Source: Combretum micranthum
Taxonomy: Eukaryota > Streptophyta > Magnoliopsida > Myrtales > Combretaceae
Length of the DNA: 64,000 nt
Direction: 5' to 3'
Assembly: GCA_024138025.1 (NCBI GenBank)
Contig: JAMXBD010000716.1
Span: 186,001 to 250,000 of the forward strand
Positions within the stretch are counted from its first letter, which is position 1, and each line of letters begins with the position of its first letter. The position numbers were made by a program, and so were the translations under genes. The notes beneath the pieces were generated by a model. It was not told where the DNA came from, searched no databases, and saw only the letters and a list, made by a program, of their open reading frames with translations. This document shows, piece after piece, positions 1-12,676 of this stretch.

Positions 1-702
1 GAAATGACTAATACTTAGTGGAGATTCTAAAGCTAAAAATAGGAAATGAGTATTAAGATATGATAAACTTAAAGTGAATGTTAAAGTGAGTATTGTTGTT
101 TTTTGTTTGCTTAGTCTCTCTTGAGTAGGTGGGCTATAGTATTATCTTCCTTCAACCCTAATAAGATGGCGTAAATCTTCATCTTGCTTTAGATTCTGGG
201 TTATCCAGGTTTGTATTTATGCATATGCTTGATTGATGCATTTCATATGATTTTTAATAACTTGTTTGATATGTGGTAAGTTCTAGTTATTCACTGAGCT
301 TGTGGTTTCACTCACACTCCAATAGTCCTTTTAAGTTTACACTTAGGCCATGGCTGGTCACTTCCAAGAATTTAGCATTGGTAAGAACTTTAAGACTTGA
401 AGTTCATGAAAGATTATGGGATAAGTTATTTGCTTTTGTTGTTAGTTTAAGTTAGTTAGTATTTAAATTCTCAGTTATGTGTTTAGAGACTATTCAAAAA
501 GATAGTATGGATTGTAATATTATATTGAAGAACTGAGATGATAGTTATTCACTATTTTATGACTTACATATATTTGTTATTTCTTATCAAAGCAACTAAA
601 CGATTTTGTTGTTTGAAAACATGTAATTCCCTGAAGGTAATCTACTGATAGTATTCAAGTGTAGCTTGTTTACCACTACTAAGGTACCCTCGGGGCATGA
701 CA
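1..702 (+). mobile_element. 3' end of a long gypsy-type LTR (copy H), cut by window edge
   Basis: The segment ends with the terminal block shared by all long LTRs in this window: a GGTACCCTCGGGGC core followed by the ATGACA end at 702. Its body matches, in reverse complement and at roughly 80 percent by eye, 19041-19750, the end of the gypsy 3' LTR. It is therefore the plus-strand 3' end of an LTR from the same subfamily. The rest lies before the window. An open frame at 273-455 falls inside it and has no recognisable domain. Confidence 0.8.
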
Positions 703-2839
703 TATAAAATGAGGGGGAAATGAAGAAAATGGGTCTATATAGTGTGGATTGGGAAACTTGTATGAGTAAGAATAAGTTTGAAGGGTAAATGACTTAAATA
801 ACCTTAGATATTCAGTCATGTGAGTAATAGCTATGAGGGTAGTTTAGGAGATGAATGTTAGTAGAAACTTGATTAAGATGCTACAATGCCCTTAAGGAAT
901 TAAGTAAGGCAGTTAAGACATGTGAAGGTTTTTTAGTGATTTGTTTAGGTGATGATTAGTAGAAAATTTGCATTAATTCCAAGACTACTCTTATAAGAAC
1001 AAAATAGAGGAAAGTGTAGAATTTGGGTAGTCAACTTGATTTTAGAGGCTTAGAGTTTTTAGGAATTAAATAATTGAAATTAGGCTTTTTGATTAGGAAT
1101 TTAGGAATTTATGTATTGAATTTTGGTAAATAAGCTCATTTAGATTATTTGAGAAATGCTTGAATATTGGATAACATAAGATGGAATATGGAATTATTTT
1201 TTATCTCTGCTCTCAAATTAATTCAATTACTAAATTAATTAACTATTTATATCAACATGATTAACTTTGGCTCAAATTATATCCTATCGCTCTCATTTAT
1301 TTTTTAACTTAGTTATCTAATTATTATTATTTAATTAAGCATAAATTAATGTTTAAATTTACTCATATTTTCTTTTTATATTTTATTACTTTCTACTTTA
1401 GCTTAATAAATTTAGGATATTTCAGTTTCCATGATGATCGATGTGGTTAATTGGTGATGTTAGTATGTGAATTGGAATGATGCAGTTATTCATTTCCATC
1501 CTATTCAATGATTAAGGCCATTCTTTAAAATCTTAGGTACGTAATCTAAACCTAAGTTGTAATTTACACTATCATATTATTAATTTTTTTGCCATTATAA
1601 CTTGTTATAATAGGTGAGATTGTAAAAGTTGACTATAAAATACTTTTTTTGCCCTACTCAAAATGCCAACACACTCTTCTATTACTATAAAAGCAAATTG
1701 CCAAAAAGCAAGGAAAACACTGGCTTTAATTAACAGGTGTTACTTACACACTTCAAATGATGCTGGTAAGATCCATGGTTTTGTAAGAAGATAAGTGTTG
1801 TTCCAAGTCATAATTATATCTTATAGGCATAGTTGCTACCTATAATTTTGTAACTTTAACAAGTTTCCATTTTTCTACTACTCGTCAAGAAAACATAGAA
1901 ATTCCCCGTTTTTATTGCATAGTTGGGATTTCAATTTTCAATAAACCTAGATTTATATAGAAGAAGAATTTTCCTCTTACCTTTTGAACTTATGTTTACT
2001 TCTATACTAATCAATTTTGGAAGTTCAATAATTGACAATCAAATTAGATTGTTTATGACTCTAGGCATATGGTTTTATTTCAGAACAAGTGTATATGAGA
2101 TGGGATAGCTTTCAGGTTTAATTTTACTAAGCCATTACATCAACTCTTATGAATTGATCTAAATGAAAACTTCTATTGCATTACTTCATTATTTACCAAT
2201 TATTTTAATTCTTCCAATTATGCATATTCTTACTCAAAGCATCTACATAATGATATCCTTCTCCACTAAATCTCTTAGAAGCTTTCTTGTTTGCTCATTG
2301 ATAATTGTATAGAGCCATTTTTCCTAAATTGGTAAGCTTTCATGGAAACTTACTAACTAATGCACACCTAGCAACATTTCTCTAGTTTTATCTAAATATT
2401 ATACGTTGAATAAAAAGTTATTCATATAATATGATGGGAACTATACTTAGAGATCTTTAGATCTATCTTAGGTCTTATACAATGTTCATTATCAAGTTGC
2501 GTAAAACTTGTGATGTTATTTAAAATTTTGATTGCTTTTATAAATGAAAACAACTTAAAAATTGCTTTTAAACACATTATTTCAATTGGTAAATGTTTTG
2601 GATAAATGGGAATAAAGCAACCTAATTAGCCATGGATGAGCCTAAGGGGGGCATAGGGGCCTCTATCCCCCGAGCATAAAAAAAAAATAATAATTTTCAT
2701 TAATTGTTAAGAAAATAAATATTAGACCTTTTATGTTTGTGTTTTAATCAATGACCTTTTTATCTTTTGTTTCATTCTTTTTTTTTTTTTAATCTTTTCA
2801 GCATGGTAACTACTAAAATTAAATTTCAATTGTAAAAAA
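703..2839. other. AT-rich intergenic DNA, no gene seen
   Basis: I find no coding frame with a recognisable domain, no tRNA-like fold and no clear element ends. A GC-rich imperfect palindrome near 2645-2675 (GGGG and CCCC arms around CATAGGGGCCTCTAT) stands out from the AT-rich background but cannot be assigned. Confidence 0.5.
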
Positions 2840-3090
2840 AGGGGGTTAACATGACAAATAGTACCTAAACTTTGACAAAACATATACTTTAGTACCTGAA
2901 CTTTGAAATTGATTAATTTAGTACTTAAAAAAAATTTTCATGCATGCTAACAGTACCTCTGTCAAGTTCTTTTAGGTTATAAGTTGATCAATTTCAAAGT
3001 TTTCCGTATATTAAATTGATTAATTTTAAATTTCAAGTATTAAATTGATCAATTTCAAAGTTTGGATACCATCTATGACTTTATCCCTTA
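2840..3090. mobile_element. Foldback MITE, about 250 bp
   Basis: Both ends are inverted copies of each other over about 70 bases. The left arm carries AGTACCTAAACTTTG and GAACTTTGAAATTGATTAA. The right arm read on the other strand carries ATCCAAACTTTG and TTGAAATTGATCAA. The outermost bases (AGGG at both ends) also match. Non-coding foldback elements with repeated 'actttg' units are common plant MITEs. I could not fix a target duplication, so the superfamily is open. Confidence 0.6.
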
Positions 3091-3330
3091 GAAAAGTGTA
3101 ACTAAATATATTCTCATAAGATACTATATATCTATTTACATTTATCCCATAATTATGTTTTTAGTACTAAGTGTTTCATCTTATTGCACAAAATATTAAT
3201 GAATAATAATAGTTGTCTAACTTGATGTGTGTGTGCGTGAGTGTATGTGTGTATATATATAACAAGTTAATGTTATAAATAGACTAAATACATTAGACAA
3301 TTGATTATTTGATAATTTAAATTAATAAGG

Positions 3331-3690
3331 GAGAATGTCAACTTTAGCACTCGAAACTTCACATAAAAATTTAATTTGATAACTGAACTTTGAAGTGATC
3401 AATCTAATACTTAATTAAACTTTTTGTGGCTATTTTTACTAGCCTACTAACTTCATTGTCCTATCTCCTAATGTAGAAGAAGTAGTCTATTAGTGGTAGA
3501 CAATATCAAGAGAAGTAGTAAAAATTTAATGACAAATTGTCTCTTCTACGCCAACAAACAAGGCAAATGGTATTAAGGAAGCAGTAAAAATAGTCACAAA
3601 AAGTTTTATTAGGTAAAATTTAGTGACCTTAAAGTTCAAGTATCAATATGAATTTGTGTGCAAAGTTCAAGTACCAAATTTTACATTCAT
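3331..3690. mobile_element. Foldback MITE with about 105-bp terminal inverted repeats
   Basis: The left arm (about 3333-3441) and right arm (about 3580-3688) are inverted copies. Both start GAATGT and both end in AAACTTTTTGTG followed by CTATTTTTAC, with one base differing between the arms. The spacer of about 140 bp is non-coding. The 'aactttg' units resemble those of the foldback element at 2840-3090, so the two may be relatives. The target duplication is not clear. Confidence 0.7.
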
Positions 3691-4599
3691 CTAATTAAAT
3701 CTAACATTTTAGGTGCAATAGTAGACACTCTTTTTCTCGTTTATGTGCACGTAATTCCTTTGTATTTGAAATTGAGCATTGAGATACTAAATGTCAAAAA
3801 CACGTACTAGTTTTTACTATAAAATAACATTCTAGTTATAATATATAACTATCGTGATATCGCTATGATAGACTTCCGAGGCCATCTACCAATTGAATAT
3901 ATGCGGACTATGAGATGATAATTATGTAGTTATTGAGGGATTTTAGAGTTATTATAATTTTAATTATGGATTTTTAATAGATTTTGAGTCATTGCATGTC
4001 CATATTTAATATGAATACATGTCGAATTATAAATATCCCTAAATTTAGGGTGTTATATCTCCATTAGTACTACAACCCAATTGATCTTAATTAAACTAAC
4101 GGCCTTAAAGCTCCAAGGTACTGGCATTAATAGGACTTTAAGCTAAACTAAGCTTAGATCCAAAAAGGATTAGGCATAGAATGGTCTCCGGTTGTCGGGC
4201 TACCCTCAAGCGATATGAAGGTTGTTTTGGAGGCTGTAAATCAAACTAGTGAGTTACAACCCACTAGTACGGATGAGTCAAACAGCTTGCCCTGTTGCCA
4301 CCCACGTTCATTATCATGCGTCTTAACCCACAGAAGATGGTAAGCTGCACCTAATATACACTCGAAGCTTTTTATTAGTTTATTTTCTATGGATTGAAAG
4401 ACGATAGATGGTAACTCATCTGGTCATCTTTCAATGCAGATCGTGCCACCCACCATTTCGAGTAGGTTATGAGGCACATATATACTCGGCAATAATATGT
4501 ATGTATCTTTCTTGTTGCACCGCAATTAGCCTACGAGACTCGGTTGGAGGGGTACTAATGAATTAAGCCAGAACACAAACTACTTTATTTCGGTTCAAT
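3691..4599. other. Unassigned stretch with a less AT-rich block
   Basis: From about 4050 to 4560 the base composition is clearly less AT-rich than the surroundings and there is no open frame. Near 4050 the minus strand reads TATAACACCCTAAATTTAGG, similar to the block at 61945, and may be an old LTR edge. A short hairpin sits at 4395-4436. No gene can be supported. Confidence 0.35.
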
Positions 4600-4950
4600 A
4601 TTTACTCAAGTTTGATTTGACAATAGTCAAATTGAACTCCAATTTGAGCTATCCAAAGAGTTTATCAAGTTAAGTTTTAACTTTATACGTTTAGCTTAAT
4701 TAGCTCATGAGCTTAATTGAGCTCTATCGAGCTCGAGTCGAGTATAAAATATTAATCAAATTTGAATTAATTTTACGTATTAATATTATTTTAATTAAAA
4801 TTATAAATATATTCTTTTAATAAATCGAGTTAAACTTAAGCTTGAAATCTTAGCTTGGTTTAACTTGAATCAAACTCAAGTTTTGAAATTGGTCAAACTC
4901 AAATTTGATTTTAATATTATACCGTTTTGACACATCTCGTTTACAATCCT
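4600..4950. repeat. Possible MITE-like repeat rich in GAGCTCGAG units
   Basis: Repeated blocks such as GAGCTCTATCGAGCTCGAG and several 'caaactcaa' or 'tcaaatttga' units run in both orientations. Similar non-coding repeats are frequent in plant genomes, but I cannot see clean ends or a target duplication here. Confidence 0.3.
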
Positions 4951-7424
4951 AATTGACACTTCGAGTTTTGGTTTAATATTTAGCTTATTGACGATGGTAT
5001 ATAATAACTCACCACCCTACATACTTACGCCAACCACCATCATAAATTGGTCCTTCACAACTTACCTATAGAGATTAGGCCACAGCGGGCATATTCATCG
5101 TCTTGGGACTTCATAATCATTCCTATTTTCAACCATAGTTACATATGTTATCTTATAAACAAGGTAAAATTTATCTCATTGATTGTAAGAATTTAGAAAA
5201 GCTTACTAAAAGTTATATAAATTACGTGTGTATATGTACAACCACGTCTCAAATGGATATGACTAATGATTTGGATTGATTAATATCCCCATTCCACTTC
5301 ATTTATTCAAATCTCTTAAAATTTTGCTTACGTACAAATTTACCTCTGCTCTCCACTGAAACTTATAAAGTGCAATTTTTTTTAGTGAAAAATGTTAATT
5401 ATCTTTAGCTTTGTTAAATGATCTAGGTTGAAGCAGTCTAAAAGTGCACTTTAAAAATTTATGAGAGAATTCGCACTTAATTGAAAGTTTGAAGGAGTAA
5501 TTTCCAATATTCCATTATCTTTTTGCATTACATTGTTTATGCTCACAAGTAACATCATCATCAGTAAAACATGCGACATCAAAAACATAGTATAAACTAT
5601 ACATTAGAAATGTTGACGTGGATTATTTACCAAAAGGTAGATATGTAAATAGAATTTTAACGGTAGGAGCTTTTCTAACATAGTGATACATACGCCAATT
5701 TTTATTTGTTCTCGCGTATCATTAACTTTTGTATATACCAATACCATGACGCACTTAATTACTATATGTACTTAAGAACCGCTGTTATATTTAGAAAAAT
5801 GATAGGGCACCTTCCCTAGGGTTTTATCCCTGGCAACGAGATGCTATAAAGTAGATGATTTCAGTTATAGGATTAAATTCGTTCAATCACGTGTTTGGTG
5901 TTTGCTTTCATATACGATTGGTTAGAAAGTGAAATAATGTTAATATGATATAGCGAAATCCCACCATCGCTTCCTACGTTATTATTATTATCCGTACAAC
6001 CCCTCTTGTAGTTTACTGTTGAGTATAACTATTCCATTCAATTAGAGTCTATGCATTAAATTATCACAACAAAAGCTCTTTACTTTTCTTTTAAAAAATC
6101 AAGTAGTTGGGTGGTGGACATATATATATTAACAATCATTTAAATCAGCATTTAACTTACAGTTTCACATAAATATATTTAATTTAATTAACTTCTTTTG
6201 TCTTATTATTCAACTCTTTTTGTCCTGAAATTTGATTTTTTTTTAAAGAAAAGGAAAAAGGAAATACTTGATTTCACTGTTATATTATAACGTCTCCCAA
6301 AAATTTTGATTGCTTACCTAGCATATAATGATCAAATATGGTAGATATATCCACCCTATTAAATGGACCGCACCAAATCGATTAATGGAGTGGAACCTAG
6401 ATATAGTTAATATATTAAAATCTATATCCGAACGATTTACATGTCAAGTGAGCTCTCTTTTAGAAACTTTCTCTTTTTGCTCGTGGAGTAATATATGCCG
6501 TGTAGTATTCTGTTCAAAAGAAGAGTAATTTTATTTTAGGAAAATAGTATGGTCACATCATTAATTTTAACGGGATCGGTCCTTTTAATATCCAACTGCT
6601 CACAGTATATCCAATCGTGATCGAACTACTAAAATAGTTAATATTTCAATTACTAAATTTTTTTTAATGATTATGGTTGACTAGGATAACAATGTAGAAG
6701 GTTCATTTTATTTTAATAAATAATGATGACATTTCATGGTTTAAAAAATACTTACATATTAAAATTAAACCGATATGTATATGTTAATAATCAATTTACG
6801 CGGCATATTAGTTATTGCATTAGTACAGCTAAAAGATTGAGCATTTAGCTTGAGCATGGTCATTGCTCATTGGAGCAAACAAATATATAAAATTTCTCTT
6901 TGAATTGGTTTATGGATGTAACTTGCTTGGAATTAGTGTTCGGGAAGGGAAACAACATGGCATGTGTTTTCCTGTTTTTACAAATTACAGACCCTTTTCT
7001 TTAAGTTAAATGCATAGCCTTATTGTTTTTCCATTAAGCAATCCTTGGTCTTTTGTTTAACATGGTACATAATATATATTCTTGTGCCTTAAATTATATA
7101 TATGTTTTAGTGAAAACCCCAAACCTCGTAAATCTTGTAATAGCGTTTGAGAAGGGAGCCTTGCAAGGCGCGCAACACCAGGATTCAGTTACATATGTTA
7201 ATAAAATAGTTTTATGATTTGATTACTGACTTTGAAAGTATAAAAAATAACCCAAAATTTGTAGGATTCATTATGCTTTTCTTTACCCGCTCTTTTCAAA
7301 AGAAAATCATTACATTACTGTGAATTGTAATCAATGTTAATGTTGCTGAAGTTTTTTTTTTTTTTTTTAGTTGGTTATATCTTTTTGATAAAGTAAGAAA
7401 TGTTGTAGGAAATTTTATAGAGAT
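4951..7424. other. AT-rich intergenic DNA, no gene seen
   Basis: Only short chance frames occur, such as 6328-6528, which has no domain or coding signature. There are several poly-T and poly-A tracts. No RNA gene or element ends are supported. Confidence 0.5.
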
Positions 7425-8188
7425 AAGGGGTGAGCGGGTAATCCCATCTTATAAGGAATCCACCTCGTTCCTGCTTAATAAGATAGGGTCATAGTGGATA
7501 TTAAGAATCATAGAATAAGTTATAAATACAAATTTTTAAGAACCTACTCTCAAAAGATAAGATATAAGGTATAAAAACCTCATACCGATATTCATCATGG
7601 AGCTTGTACTCTAATAATATAGAAAGTACATGTTATGAGGTATCTTATATCTATCCTATTAAATATTATAAACTAATGTTAATCTATGAGAAATAAATAG
7701 CACACTCTATTGTTTTTTTCAAGATTTATTATTTCTAAATTACCTTTCGAAAATTTTTATTATAGAAGATTTTATACTCTTTTATTTTAGAAAGACTTGT
7801 TATTTTTATTTTTATTTTTGAAAAACTATAATTGTATGTATATAATTGAACTCCCAAAATATATAGATATTTTATTTATCTTCTAAGACTAATTGATTTG
7901 GAAATAGCTTTAAAGTTTTCAATTTTAGAATCTCTTGCAAATTCTACTACTTTGTTTAGTATCATATAAATAGATTCCACAAGTATTTGTTATTGGTTTC
8001 AATTTTTACGTATAAATAGATTATGCATGTTGCAAAATGTGTGATATTAACAGATTATCTTTAAAATCCATTTCCACATATCGTTCATAGTAAATATATG
8101 AAATTATAGCAGTTTTACATATTACATTAAACTATATCAGATACTCTAAACTTCAAGTTTAAGATAGACGAAAAAAAGATAGAAATTT

Positions 8189-8620
8189 TGTTTGTAAAAT
8201 TAAACCAAGCTTCTTTTGTGCATGTGCTAGATCTAGATATTTATTTGACTTTATCAAAGACAAGCAAATTGAATACATGAATGACAGAGAAGATTTGCTT
8301 TCTTACGAAGCAAAAGTGTAGCTAATATTTACCATACAATTTTTACTTGTATCGTACTTATTTAGAAAATGACAGCTATTTTTTGGCCATATCATGGGCT
8401 GTCAAAAAGTTGTCTTTAATTTTGTTTCTTCCACATAATTTTTTTTAACTGCGTCTTGTTAGTATAAACTCATGTCCTTCATTTTGTAATATATGTAATA
8501 TAACTTTTATGAGTGTATTTTATGTATGTGAGATTTGTGAATCAAATGAAAATTAGAGGTACTCCAACGTGCCTCTTGTGTGAGCAAGTGTGTGTTTATT
8601 TAATTTTAGCTATTCCTACA
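8189..8620 (+). repeat. Copia 5' LTR
   Basis: It starts TGTTTGTAAAATTAAAC, ends TATTCCTACA and is 432 bp long. It aligns along its whole length with 12677-13114. The canonical TG...CA ends are kept. Confidence 0.93.
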
Positions 8621-8622
8621 TC

Positions 8623-8635
8623 CGGTATCAGAGCC
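8623..8635 (+). other. Primer binding site (initiator Met tRNA)
   Basis: The sequence CGGTATCAGAGCC, two bases after the 5' LTR, matches the usual plant copia site TGGTATCAGAGCC except for its first base. It would prime minus-strand cDNA from initiator Met tRNA. Confidence 0.9.
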
Positions 8636-8640
8636 AGTTT

Positions 8641-9530
8641 GCAACAATTTCAACAGGCGCAATCGACAATTTCCAAGTTTGGTGGGAGAACAAATTTTGC
8701 AATGTGGAAACATTTGATGGAATTATTTTTAAGGAGCAATGGCTATTGAGAGATTTTGGAGAACCAGAAGATGGAGAATTGTCAACAACTGAAAAACAAC
8801 ATATAAAGCGTGATAGTTCTCTTAATGAAAAAGCCTTGTTTTTTATATGTCAATCTGTAGAGATATCTATTCTTGAAAAAATAGTTTATGCTAAAACAGC
8901 AATAGAAGCATGGAATATTTTACTCAGTACCTATGAAGAGGCAGACCCAGTAAGAAGAACAAGATTGCAAGGATTAAAAAGACAATTTGAGTTTATAGAG
9001 CAAGGAAAAGATGAAAGTATACATGATTATTTTTCAAGAATGAACAAGTTGGTAAATGATATGAAAAGTAATGGTGATAAAATAACTGAGAAAGAAGTTA
9101 TGGAGAAAATTATGCATACGCTCACAAGTTGATTATGTGATAACAACTATTGAAAAGTCTAAAGATCTTGACAAAATGACTTTGAATGATTTGCAAGCTT
9201 CATTAGAGTCACGAGAAATACGAATGAATGAAAGACTTGGATGCTCAGATGAACAAGTATTAAAGGCTCAAGCAAAGTTAGAATTTTCAAAGCGAAAAGA
9301 GAATATAGAAAAAGGACACAATTCTAAATGGGAAAAAGGAAAGAATTTTAGAAATGTTCAAGTAGCCAGAAAAGACAACATTGGAAAAGGAAAGTTAAAT
9401 GTTCAATGCTTCAAGTGCAAGAAGTTTAGTCACTATCAATCTAAGTGCAAATCACTTATTCAATGCAATAATTGCAAAAGGTATGGTCATTATAGTAAAA
9501 ACTACCGTGCGAAAGTGTTAAATGATCGAA
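8641..9530 (+). pseudogene. gag: Copia gag, frameshifted, with zinc knuckles
   Basis: Gag would form the nucleocapsid particle and bind element RNA. The N-terminal part is read in one frame (ISKFGGRTNFAMWKHLMELF, to about 8745). It then shifts to the frame containing RDFGEPEDGEL and the UBN2-like segment KTAIEAWNILLSTYEEAD at about 8900-8945. A stop ends that frame at 9130 and coding resumes at about 9137. Near 9409-9515 there are two CCHC knuckles. CFKCKKFSHYQSKC has the full C-x2-C-x4-H-x4-C spacing. The second, CNNCKRYGHYSKNY, has Tyr in place of the last Cys. No original ATG is preserved in a good context. Identification as copia gag is firm; the gene is dead. Confidence 0.9.
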
Positions 9531-9539
9531 ATAATCATG

Positions 9540-9960
9540 CCAATATTATAGGGAAAGAAGATGGTGTTAAGACTTTATTAATGGCTAGTCATGCTATTGT
9601 CCAAAGCAATGACAATCAATGGTTATTGGATACAGGTTGTAGTAATCATCTAAGTCAGAAGAAAGAACTATTTTCCAACTTAGATGAGAATTTTCTAACA
9701 ATAGTAAAGCTTGGTGACAATACCTCAATTGATGTTTTGGAAAAAGGAAAGATCGGTATTTGTTTGAGGGATGGATCACTAAATTATATTTCTGATGTGT
9801 TTTATGCTCCAAGTATTTGTCAAAATCTTCTTAGTGTGGGACAATTGAGAGGGAAGGGTTATGATTTGCACTTCAATAAGCAAGGGTGAACAATAACATA
9901 TAAGGAGAAAGGAATGATTGCTAAAATGAATATGTCTAAAAATCGGCTCTTTCCACTAAG
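9540..9960 (+). pseudogene. Copia protease (aspartic), truncated by stop
   Basis: The retropepsin would cut the polyprotein. The catalytic motif is visible as WLLDTGCSNHLS (coding about 9621-9656), with the DTG triad intact. The downstream block DVFYAPSICQNLLSVGQL is the conserved segment between protease and integrase in plant copia elements. A stop at about 9887 breaks the frame, and another occurs at about 9983 before the integrase. It lies in the same frame as the zinc knuckles, as expected for a single gag-pol frame. Confidence 0.9.
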
Positions 9961-9989
9961 CATCAAGTATGATGCTGGATTATGATGTA

Positions 9990-10890
9990 CTGCAACTATT
10001 GTCAATGACAATTGGCTTTGGCATATGCATTTAGGACACTTCAACTTTAAAAGCATCAAGTTTTTAGCAGATAAACAATATGTTTTGGATTTGCCAAGTG
10101 TTCAAGTTCCTGACCAATTATGTGAAAATTGCATAATGGGAAAGAAACATAGAGATCCTTTTCCTCAAGGACATTCTCAAAGAGCTACAAAACCATTAGA
10201 GATTATTCATTCAGACTTGTGCTACGTGGAGGTTCCTTCTTTCAGAGGTAACAAATATTTTATTACATTTATTGATGACTTCAGTAGAAAGACATGGGTT
10301 TACTTCTTGAAGCAAAAATCTAAGGCATATGAGACAATGAAGAATTTTGTAACATCCATTCAAAAACAGAGTGATCATGTTCTGAAAATTCTAAGAACAG
10401 ATCGTGGAACTGAGTATATTATTTGTGATGACTTCTTAAGAAAGCATGGGATCAAACATCAATTAACTGCAAGGTATACACCTCAACAAAACGGGGAAGC
10501 AGAGAGAAAGAATAAGACCATCATGGATATGGTGAGGATTATGTTGTATTGCAAGAGATTACGAAAAGTTTTTTGGCAGAGGCAGTAGCATGTGTTGTTT
10601 ATATAATGAATAGATGTCTGATGAAAAGTGTTCGAGATAAAACTACTGAAGAAGCATTGAGTGGTAAAAAGCCAGATTTAAGTCATTTGAAGGTATTTGG
10701 ATGTATTGTTTATGCCAATGTACCTAACAAACTGAGGAAGAAGCTTGATGATAAGGAAGAAAAAGTGTATCTTTATTAGTTACAACAACGTAACAAAAGC
10801 GTATAAATTGTTTAATCCTATTACTCAAAAAGTGATTGTAAGTAGCCATGTTACTTTTGAGGAAGATGGAATTTGGAATTGGTCAGAAAA
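9990..10890 (+). pseudogene. Copia integrase, disrupted
   Basis: The integrase would insert cDNA into the genome. The N-terminal zinc-binding region shows WHMHLGH and CENCIMGK (the HHCC type). The rve core carries the catalytic acidic residues in HSDLCY, RTDRGTEY and GEAERKN. The core frame 10025-10588 overlaps a second frame, 10549-10779, which continues VYIMNRCLMKSV and KVFGCIVYANV, so a frameshift lies at about 10560-10590. Another stop follows at about 10777. Position before the reverse transcriptase defines copia order. Confidence 0.92.
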
Positions 10891-10915
10891 GCAGTAAAGT
10901 TCATCACATGCTCTA

Positions 10916-12097
10916 GTGATGATTAATCAAAATAATGAGCCTCAATTAATTAAGGAACTTGGAAAGTCTAGTAGTCGAATTACTACTCTTGCAGAGCCTA
11001 CTGAGGCAAGAAGATATCCACAAAGAGAGCACCAACTACCAGGTCATTTGAAAGATTATGAGCTTGGAAAAGATACAGATCTTGATGAAGAGGAGGATGT
11101 TACCTATTTTGCTTTCGTTGCAGATAGTGATCCAATAACATTTGAGGAAGCAGTAAATGATAGAAGATGGATTCAAGCAATGGATGAAGAAATTCATGCC
11201 GTTAAGAAAAATAACACATGGGAGTTAACTACTCTTCTAGAAAGAAAGAAGGCAATTGGAGTTAAATAGGTGTCTAAAACAAAGTACAAACCTAATGGAG
11301 ATGTGGAACGTTTTAAAGCAAGATTGGTTGCAAAAGGATACAAGTAGAAACCTGATATTGATTACTTTGAAGTATTTGCTCCAGTTTCTAGATTGGATAT
11401 TGTACGAATGATTATATCTCTTGCTGCTCAAAATCATTGGAAGATATATCAAATGGATGTTAAATCAGGTTTTGCAAATGGTGTACTCGAAGAAGAAGCA
11501 TATATTGAGCAACCACTTGGGTATATGAAGCAAGGAAGTGAAGATAAAGTTTAAAAATTGAAGAAAGCACTATACGGGTTGAAGCAAGCACCACAAGCGT
11601 GGTATACTCGTATTGATGCATAATTCCTTGAAAATGGTTTCCATCGATGCCCATATGAGCATGCCTTATATGTAAAAAGCAATAAGGATGGTGATATCAT
11701 TATTGTTTGTTTGTAGGTGGATGATATGATTTTCACTGGCAACAATCAGAAACTATTAACATAATTCAGGGAGGACATGATTACACAGTTTGAGATGACA
11801 ACTATGGGATTGGTGTCTTACTTTCTTGGTATTCAAGTAAAACAAACAGGTGATAGGATATTCATTTCCCAAAAGAAATATGCTCAAGATATTCTCAAGA
11901 AGTTCAAGATGGAAATGTGCAAGCTAATATTAACTCCAGTTGTAGAAAAGTTAAAGCTTGTAAAAGATGGCAGTGGTGATTTTGTTGATGCTACAAGTTT
12001 TAGAAGACTTACTAGAAGTCTAAGGCACTTAACAGCAATTACACAAGATATTATTTATGGAGTTGGACTTGTAAGCAAATTTATGGAAATGCCATGA
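10916..12097 (+). pseudogene. Copia reverse transcriptase, many stops
   Basis: Conserved blocks appear in order: FEEAVNDRRWIQAMDEEI (10916-11269 frame), YKPNGDVERFKARLVAKGY, DYFEVFAPVSRLDIVRM, KALYGLKQAPQAWY, VDDMIFTGNN and TMGLVSYFLGIQVKQ. At least six in-frame stops interrupt them. One directly precedes the catalytic VDD, where the usual Tyr codon of the YVDD motif has become TAG. The final part, 11777-12097, is open and ends in a stop just before the RNase H region. The enzyme would copy element RNA into DNA, but this copy cannot. Confidence 0.95.
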
Positions 12098-12179
12098 CAA
12101 TCTCATTGGCAAGCTGCAAAAAGAATTCTCAGATATATCAAAGGTACACTTGAAGATGGAATACTTTACTCTTATGATA

Positions 12180-12669
12180 ATAAGGTATAGCTAATCAGAT
12201 ATACAGATAGTGTTGGGCCAGTGATACTGAAAATAAAAAAAGCACTTATCATTATGTTTTTAACCTTGGTTCAGGGGCATTTTCTTAATCATCCAAGAAG
12301 CAACAAGTTGTAGCTCTTTCAACAATAGAAGCTGAATATATTCCAATTACAAGTTGTGCAACTCAAGCTATTTGGTTACGGAAAATGCTTAGTGAAATGC
12401 AACATCAAATAAATGGTTCTACAAAAATATTCTATGACAATAAATCAATAATTGCTTTGACAAATAATCCAGTCTTTCATGGTCATAGCAAGCACATCGA
12501 CATCAAGCATCACTATATTCGAGACTTGGTAAAAGATAAAGAGATTATTGTTGATCATTATTCATCTGAGAACCAAATGGTAGACATTTTCACAAAAGCA
12601 CTTAAAGCTGACGCATTCATTAGAACGAAAAAAAAAGCTTGGCATGGTGAATTAAAAAGCTTGGTTTAA
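12180..12669 (+). pseudogene. Copia RNase H and C-terminal tail
   Basis: The first part (around 12195-12370) is broken into frames, but the conserved order Thr-Asp-Ser, then the Ser-Thr-Glu-Ala-Glu-Tyr block, can be followed. The open part 12385-12669 shows KIFYDNKSIIALTNNPVFHG, RSKHIDI-like HSKHIDIKHHYIRDLV and the terminal MVDIFTKAL block that ends copia polyproteins. It stops eight bases before the 3' LTR. RNase H would remove RNA from the RNA-DNA hybrid. Confidence 0.92.
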
Positions 12670-12676
12670 GGGAAGA
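12664..12676 (+). other. Polypurine tract
   Basis: The purine-rich block AAGGGAAGA lies directly before the 3' LTR start TGTTAATAAAATT. This is where plus-strand DNA synthesis would be primed. Confidence 0.8.
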
